This document shows positions 61,752 through 64,000 of a stretch of 64,000 nt of DNA, piece by piece; the first letter of the stretch is position 1; each line of letters opens with the position of its first letter. The position numbers and the translations under genes are program-made. This stretch comes from Kryptolebias marmoratus (taxonomy: Eukaryota; Chordata; Actinopteri; Cyprinodontiformes; Rivulidae), in assembly GCF_001649575.2 (NCBI RefSeq), contig NC_051435.1, forward strand, positions 7,005,633 through 7,069,632. The letters are read 5' to 3'. The notes beneath the pieces are model-generated. The model was given only the letters and a program-made list of their open reading frames with translations, ran no database searches and had not been told where the DNA came from.

Positions 61752-61787
61752 CACCCCCACCCTCACCCCCATCCCCATCCCCACCCA
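61752..61787 (-). other. C-rich tract (minus-strand G-quadruplex potential) in asic4 intron 1
   Basis: Six runs of three to five C separated by one to three bases on the plus strand. The minus strand therefore meets the quadruplex pattern, and the plus strand could form an i-motif. Confidence 0.55.
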
Positions 61788-61974
61788 TTCCTCCTTCTCT
61801 AACCCTTGGGAGTCTTTTACTCACACAGACATTTGTCTCTCTCTGACAAGTCATACACCAGGCTGCTGGTACTGTTAATGTGACTGCACACACACACATA
61901 TGTTTTTTGTGTGTATAGCAAAGGTAGAATGCTTCCTTCCCCCGTCCAAACACACGAGTCTCATCACAGATTGA

Positions 61975-62260
61975 GAGAGTTGGCTCGCAAGATTGATCAA
62001 GACTCCTGACTGGGGGCCCCTCCCTCTCTGGAGGATCAATACATCCTTCAGTCAGATTGCTTCCCTGCCCTTCCCACTCCAGGCCTGGTGTGACTAATTA
62101 TCTTATGTCTGTGTTTTTGGGCCTAGTCTCAGCTGCATTTGTTAATGCTGCCGGTGCCGGGGAAGAGTTTGATCTTTAGAACGAGATATCTGTTTATTTT
62201 AGCTTATATCCGGTGCAGATCAATCAATATACACGGTCTACCTTTCCCCCCTTCTAAAAG
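61975..62260. promoter_or_regulatory. Candidate intronic regulatory element
   Basis: Complex, repeat-free sequence between two family A copies, with GATCAAT, TAATTATC and CCGGTGCCGG words. Conservation cannot be tested here, so this is a guess from composition and position. Confidence 0.25.
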
Positions 62261-62379
62261 ATGGTGAAATTAGGGAACAATATGAGATGACTCAGAGTGT
62301 GTGTGTACTGTGTGGGGAAGAGAAGAAAAGAGTGCTCAGGTAAAGCAAAATAGACTTTAGAGTCAGATCTGACCACTGC

Positions 62380-62981
62380 CAAAGGCAAGATGCAATAATG
62401 TTTTCTACATGCATTCATTTGTTTATACTGTTTGCAAAATATCTCATGAATCGCTAAACAGGTTTTAATGAAACATTTAGAGAGTAATCGTTGGATGTAC
62501 AATTAAATCCTATTAACTTTTGGAGTCAGTCCTATTCAAGATGGCCGCCACAGCAAAGTGATCTTAGCAAGCATAAAAATGCTTATAACTCAAGTAAATT
62601 TTTAGATGCTGAGCCGAAGGTGTGGTAGTAGCTGTGAGTCATATCCAACTTGTACTCTGAGCACAAACTATGTGGAAGTGATTGTGGATGTACTTCTGTA
62701 ACTCATTAACTTTTGGACTCAACTCAAATTAAGATGGCTGCCACAGAAAGTGCTCTTAGCAAATGTGAAAATGGCTAAGGCTTTTACAGACAATAAGCTA
62801 AACTGATGCTCGTTCAGCAGGTCATGTAAGATATTCCACTATCACATAAGAATACATATAAATGTTATTTTCAAAGCTTGACCTAAACAGCTCAATCATT
62901 TCTCAACATAAGATGATCTGAAACTCTGGCGTGAAAGGCTGCAGGTGATATGCATTCCTTCAAGGGATGCTCGGTCTTTGA
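62380..62981 (-). repeat. Family A dispersed repeat, copy 8 (two internal units)
   Basis: Reverse orientation. It runs from CAAAGGCAAGATGCAA through AAAATATCTCATGAATCGC. Cores are CAAGATGGCCGCCACAGC at about 62536 and TTAAGATGGCTGCCACAG at about 62728. The head reads AAACTCTGGCGTGAAAGGC, then GATATGCATTCCTTCAAGGG and ATGCTCGGTCTTTG. Confidence 0.8.
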
Positions 62982-64000
62982 TTGTTTCTGCAAATAGTTA
63001 TTTGCTGTAGATATCACTTGATAACAACGAAGAGAGAACTGTGTTTAAACAACCTCCCTAGGCTTGACGCAATTAAAGTTCTTATCTGAAAGTCTTTATT
63101 TTAATTTAGCTCCTGTACACAAACTAAGTGTTTGTGCATTCTGTAGGTAATGTCACGTTCAAGAAACATTTTCTCACTTCATTCAATTTCCAGATGCTCT
63201 CTTCGTGAAACAGCTGTTTTTTCTTTTTTGAATCAGAAAAATTTTCCATATTAGCAATTTCAAAGGATTCATTTGCAGCAACAAATGAACCTAAACTCTA
63301 CCAGAATATTGATGTTTTTCCTCAGGACTCATAATCATTTAGGAAAATACACTGAGTAAAGATAATAACTTTTAGTTCCTATTTGTTAACTTGTGAATGA
63401 TTATTTTCCAGTCCTTTTGCACATTTGTCACAATAGATTATTTTCTTACACTTTGCTGTAATGATGAACGCCGTTCACTGTGCAGATAGCTATGATTATA
63501 AAAAAGTCTTTGGCCAAGCTCACTTTAAATTCACATGTCATCTCAGCTGCCAATGTGAGCTCTCTATTTTGTCATATTTCCTCCCCCCCATTTCTGAATG
63601 CATTAGTGGAAATTCCTCTGAAAAATTAACCAAGCTTGCTCTTAGGTAGCCACATAATGGGTTTGTGCTTCTTCATTCTCCTCGAGTGTACTGTTTAATT
63701 AGTTTGAGAGACCTAGCAAACAGAAGTGGACAAAAAAAAAAAATTATAGAGCCACCGTACAAACTAGATCTGGTGATTTTTTTTTACCAGGATAGGTGAA
63801 AACTAAATGATCATTTCTAGAAAATTAAAAGTGTAAATAAACCTGGAAAGCTAGAGAGGCTAAATAGGCACAGAGGAAATGAATTATTTCTGTCTTTTCT
63901 GTTTGTTTGCTTTATTTATTATTTAAATGCATCTCAGAAATATCTAATTACAAATGAAGCAATTAGATCATTTTACTAACGGAGTTTGCACTTGACTTCA

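Larger units (their letters stand above)
55691..64000 (+). other. asic4 intron 1 (5' part), at least 8.3 kb
   Basis: No further asic4 exon is recognisable after the donor, so the intron runs past the window end. It contains three family A repeats (58.6-59.6, 60.75-61.35 and 62.4-63.0 kb), CA/TG microsatellites near 60.03 and 60.43 kb, and complex, repeat-free sequence at about 56.9-58.5 kb and 61.95-62.3 kb that could be regulatory. Open frames of 60-132 codons in it (for example 56009-56407) show no recognisable domains and are probably chance. Confidence 0.85.

Noticed and set aside
1..64000. CRISPR array, prokaryotic defence island or phage region
   Set aside because: No regularly spaced direct repeats and no dense operon-like coding. 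The window is vertebrate nuclear DNA with an intron-bearing channel gene.

Overview
This window looks like nuclear DNA from a ray-finned (teleost) fish. The one clear protein-coding exon is the first coding exon of an acid-sensing ion channel 4 gene (asic4) with a fish-like amino terminus. The interspersed repeats are also types common in teleost genomes: Tc1 and hAT DNA transposon relics, an L2/CR1-type LINE 3' end, and short repeats ending in GGATGGATG. The DNA is AT-rich, intron- and desert-like, with no dense coding. Apart from the asic4 exon and transposon relics, I recognise no open reading frame of 60 codons or more as a gene.

Layout. Positions 1 to about 53.9 kb are a gene desert upstream of asic4. 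It holds: repeat family A (a dispersed element with an internal tandem unit, a terminal hairpin and a YY1-like core) at 4.9, 9.8, 20.5, 32.5 and 42.3 kb; three copies of a TIR element, family B, at 7.9, 25.4 and 47.6 kb; a hAT relic at 13.7 kb; two internally deleted Tc1-like elements at 35.7 and 44.5 kb; a probable solo LTR at 29.2-30.0 kb; an L2-like LINE 3' end at 38.7 kb and another in reverse at 30.1 kb; and a 10-bp-period minisatellite at 11.6 kb. Between them lie stretches of complex, non-repetitive sequence that could be conserved non-coding elements.

From about 53.9 kb the sequence looks like a promoter-proximal region, with CRE-like and E-box-like sites and runs of G. A good splice acceptor at 54,801-54,804 is followed by an ATG-free, CAG-rich 5' untranslated stretch and then 192 codons of asic4, ending at a consensus donor at 55,691. 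The rest of the window (55,691-64,000) is the start of a long first coding intron. It carries three more family A copies and some candidate regulatory sequence. The remaining asic4 exons lie beyond the window.

No prokaryotic operon, CRISPR array, rRNA or confident tRNA gene is present. The most unusual structure is family A: eight copies in 64 kb, variable internal unit number, and most units carrying a Polycomb/YY1-type AAGATGG core.
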